DNA of 15,851 bases from JAAYAN01 sp964437215 (GTDB lineage: Bacteria; Bacteroidota; Ignavibacteria; Ignavibacteriales; Melioribacteraceae): the NCBI GenBank assembly GCA_964437215.1, contig CAYTFZ010000060.1, forward strand, positions 1 through 15,851. The letters run 5' to 3'. The notes under the pieces are model-generated. The model saw only the letters and a program-made list of their open reading frames with translations, had not been told where the DNA came from and searched no databases. Both the position numbers and the translations under genes were made by a program. This document shows positions 14,371-15,851 of this stretch, in pieces. The stretch's first letter is position 1. Each line of letters begins with the position of its first letter.

Positions 14371-15578
14371 GAATATTAAAACTATTTTTATTACTTGCGG
14401 TATTCTTTTCTGCATTTGCTTTTTCGCAAGAGGATAAAAAAATATCTGAGAAACAAAATGACTTAAGCAAACTACGTAATGAAATTACAAAACTTGAAGA
14501 ACAGCTTCAAGATGTTAATATTCAGGAACTGGACAATTTGAAATTTCTCGAGAATATATCGAAACAAGAATTACTCTTGAATAAAATGATTAACAAACTG
14601 TCCAATGAAGAACGAAATAAAGAACAGCAAATAAATAAAACAGAAAATAAAATAAGCGAATGCGAGAAAAATATAGAAGAATTAAGAGGGAAATATTCCG
14701 ATTATGTTGTATGGCTTTACAAACAGAAAGATGCAGGTATTCTTAATCTGCTCTTTGGATCCGAATCAATAAATCAAGCTCTTCAGCGTTACAGATATTT
14801 GAAGTTTATTACAGAAAAAAATGAAAGAGCATTAAATAATATCCTTTTAAACAAAGAACGGCTTTCGGAATTAAAAAATAATCTTAGTAATGAAAAGGAA
14901 GAAAAAGCAAAGCTTGCCGATGAAAAAACAAAGGATCTTTCCGGAATAAAAATAACAAGAGCAAATAAACAAAATTTACTGAAGAAGCTTAAAAGCGACG
15001 AGAAATATATAAGCAGCGAAATTGATAAAAAACGAATTGCTGAAATAGAAATAAAAAATGTAATTGATAAGCTTATTGAAGAAAAAAGGCGCAAAGAAAT
15101 TGAACTCCAGACAAAAAGACTTACAAATGAAAATTTAGCAACACCTCCGGAAATGGATTACAACAGTCTGAGCTCTTTTGTTAGCCAAAAGGGATTATTA
15201 AAATGGCCGGTACGGGGCGGAAGAATTGTACGCGGTTTTGGAGAAAACGTTAATGAAAAATTAAAAACCGTTACAGTTAATTATGGAATTGATATTTCTA
15301 TGCCCGATACCTCGAGCGTTTTTCCCGTTGAAGAGGGAATTGTTTCGGCAATTGATTGGATTCCTGGTTACGGCAGCGTTGTAATCATTACGCATAAGGA
15401 AGATTTCCGGACAGTTTACGGTCACATCTCGAATATTGTTGTAAATGAAGGGGACAAAGTAACGCCTAAAAATCCTATCGGAAGGATAAATACAAGTCTG
15501 GAAGGCAATGTCCTCCACTTTGAAATCTGGAATGAAAGAAATTACCAAAATCCATTGGAATGGCTTGGAAGAAGGTAA
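14367..15578 (+). CDS. EnvC-like coiled-coil protein with degenerate LytM (M23) domain
   Basis: Secreted periplasmic protein of 403 residues: signal peptide to about FAFSQ (17-21), long coiled coils (24-115 and about 145-255, full of Lys/Glu heptads), then a C-terminal LytM/M23 domain (278-403: KWPVRGGRIVRGFGENV, YGHIS, EGDKVTPKNPIG, LHFEIW, NPLEWL). Active M23 peptidases bind zinc through HxxxD and HxH. Here the first motif reads NYGID (N305 replaces His, D309 kept) and the second reads VLH (V382 replaces His, H384 kept), while H353 of the YGH motif remains. The domain is therefore probably inactive as a peptidase. EnvC and its relatives are inactive LytM proteins that activate cell-wall amidases at division, and the coiled coils fit that role. 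It starts at a GTG overlapping the DUF4292 stop. The matching amidase is not in this window. Confidence 0.88.
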   Translation: MRILKLFLLLAVFFSAFAFSQEDKKISEKQNDLSKLRNEITKLEEQLQDVNIQELDNLKFLENISKQELLLNKMINKLSNEERNKEQQINKTENKISECEKNIEELRGKYSDYVVWLYKQKDAGILNLLFGSESINQALQRYRYLKFITEKNERALNNILLNKERLSELKNNLSNEKEEKAKLADEKTKDLSGIKITRANKQNLLKKLKSDEKYISSEIDKKRIAEIEIKNVIDKLIEEKRRKEIELQTKRLTNENLATPPEMDYNSLSSFVSQKGLLKWPVRGGRIVRGFGENVNEKLKTVTVNYGIDISMPDTSSVFPVEEGIVSAIDWIPGYGSVVIITHKEDFRTVYGHISNIVVNEGDKVTPKNPIGRINTSLEGNVLHFEIWNERNYQNPLEWLGRR

Positions 15579-15606
15579 AGTAGAAAAAAAACTAACTGAA
15601 CATAAT

Positions 15607-15851
15607 GTGAATAGAATTAACAATATATCCAAAAGAAAAAAAAGCATTCTCACAATTTCATTTCTTTCATCTATTATGTTTTTTGCAATTGGGCTTTTGA
15701 TTTTAATGAATGGACACTTACACGAAGACGCTTATATACTTTTTAAGTATGTTAAAAATATTAATAGTGGTTTAGGGATAGTTTACAATTCAGGCAGTTA
15801 CCCAACAGAAGGGGTAACTGATTTCTTATGGATGATCCTGATTTCAATTAT
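15607..15851 (+). CDS. multi-pass membrane glycosyltransferase, GT-C-like (3' partial)
   Basis: The gene runs off the window after 81 codons. It has a basic N-terminus (MNRINNISKRKK), a first membrane helix (about 13-35), then a periplasmic loop with HEDAYILFKYVKNINSGLGIVYN and PTEGVTDFLW (39-75). The acidic pair E40-D41 right after the first helix, the DAY-I-F-Y spacing, the GLGIVYN segment and the (V/T)EG-TDFLW motif are typical of GT-C transferases using lipid-linked sugars, including arabinofuranosyltransferase AftB-like proteins. Donor and acceptor are unknown. I chose the GTG at 15607, 28 bases after the EnvC-like stop. The frame is open upstream and a TTG at 15565 overlapping that gene is an alternative. 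There is no good ribosome site. It is probably the next member of the same operon. Confidence 0.65.
   Translation, partial: MNRINNISKRKKSILTISFLSSIMFFAIGLLILMNGHLHEDAYILFKYVKNINSGLGIVYNSGSYPTEGVTDFLWMILISI

Noticed and set aside
15261..15653. 130-codon open frame on the minus strand
   Set aside because: It lies opposite the well-supported LytM domain and the next gene, has no recognisable motif or ribosome site, and its composition mirrors the opposite strand.
1..15851. Search for mobile elements, CRISPR arrays, toxin-antitoxin pairs, defence genes and tRNA genes
   Set aside because: No transposase or integrase motif, regular spaced repeats, small paired frames with such motifs or tRNA cloverleaf were seen; the gene content looks like stable chromosomal core plus envelope genes.

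Overview
This AT-rich window looks like core chromosome from a Gram-negative member of the Bacteroidota/Chlorobi/Ignavibacteriota group. I favour Ignavibacteria-like, as an inference with no marker gene to prove it. The reasons are outer-membrane barrel proteins with '-SQ' and '-AQ' signal peptides, several lipoproteins, a TPR / DUF4292 / EnvC-like gene run of the kind found in Bacteroidota, few strong Shine-Dalgarno sites, and promoter-like TTG-N20-TAnnTTTG spacing. I see no tRNA, rRNA, CRISPR array, transposase, phage gene or recognisable defence system. No gene-free stretch exceeds about 160 bases.

Left part (1-5226): a 5'-truncated M29-type metallo-aminopeptidase, a complete UvrD/PcrA helicase with its C-terminal Tudor-like domain, and a phosphofructokinase whose active-site signature (Asp and Lys at the two donor-determining positions) predicts pyrophosphate rather than ATP as phosphoryl donor. 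A compact terminator hairpin separates it from a convergent EamA-family transporter on the minus strand.

Middle part (5384-10734): cysteinyl-tRNA synthetase, a small membrane-anchored unknown and a YjbH-like outer-membrane protein form one probable transcription unit, closed by a very long hairpin with a T tract. A 105-base region rich in palindromes follows. It precedes a lipoprotein of extreme composition (acidic Tyr-rich, then aromatic, then basic Ser/Asn/Arg-rich) paired with an OmpP1/FadL-like porin, and another strong terminator ends this pair.

Right part (10749-15851): rsgA, a TPR lipoprotein, a DUF4292 lipoprotein, an EnvC-like protein with a degenerate LytM domain and the start of a multi-pass GT-C-like glycosyltransferase are all on the plus strand. 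Three of the junctions are 4-base ATGA/GTGA overlaps, if the upstream start is used for the TPR gene. The run links ribosome maturation with envelope and peptidoglycan work. The coding frame of rsgA runs upstream past every ATG, GTG or TTG to an ATC codon placed ideally behind a GGAGG site, so this gene seems to use a non-canonical start codon.

The best leads are the ATC start of rsgA with a terminator hairpin just before it, the PPi-type phosphofructokinase, the charge-polarised Tyr-rich lipoprotein with its dyad-rich upstream region, and the EnvC-like protein lacking two LytM catalytic histidines. I did not find a clearly new multi-gene system.
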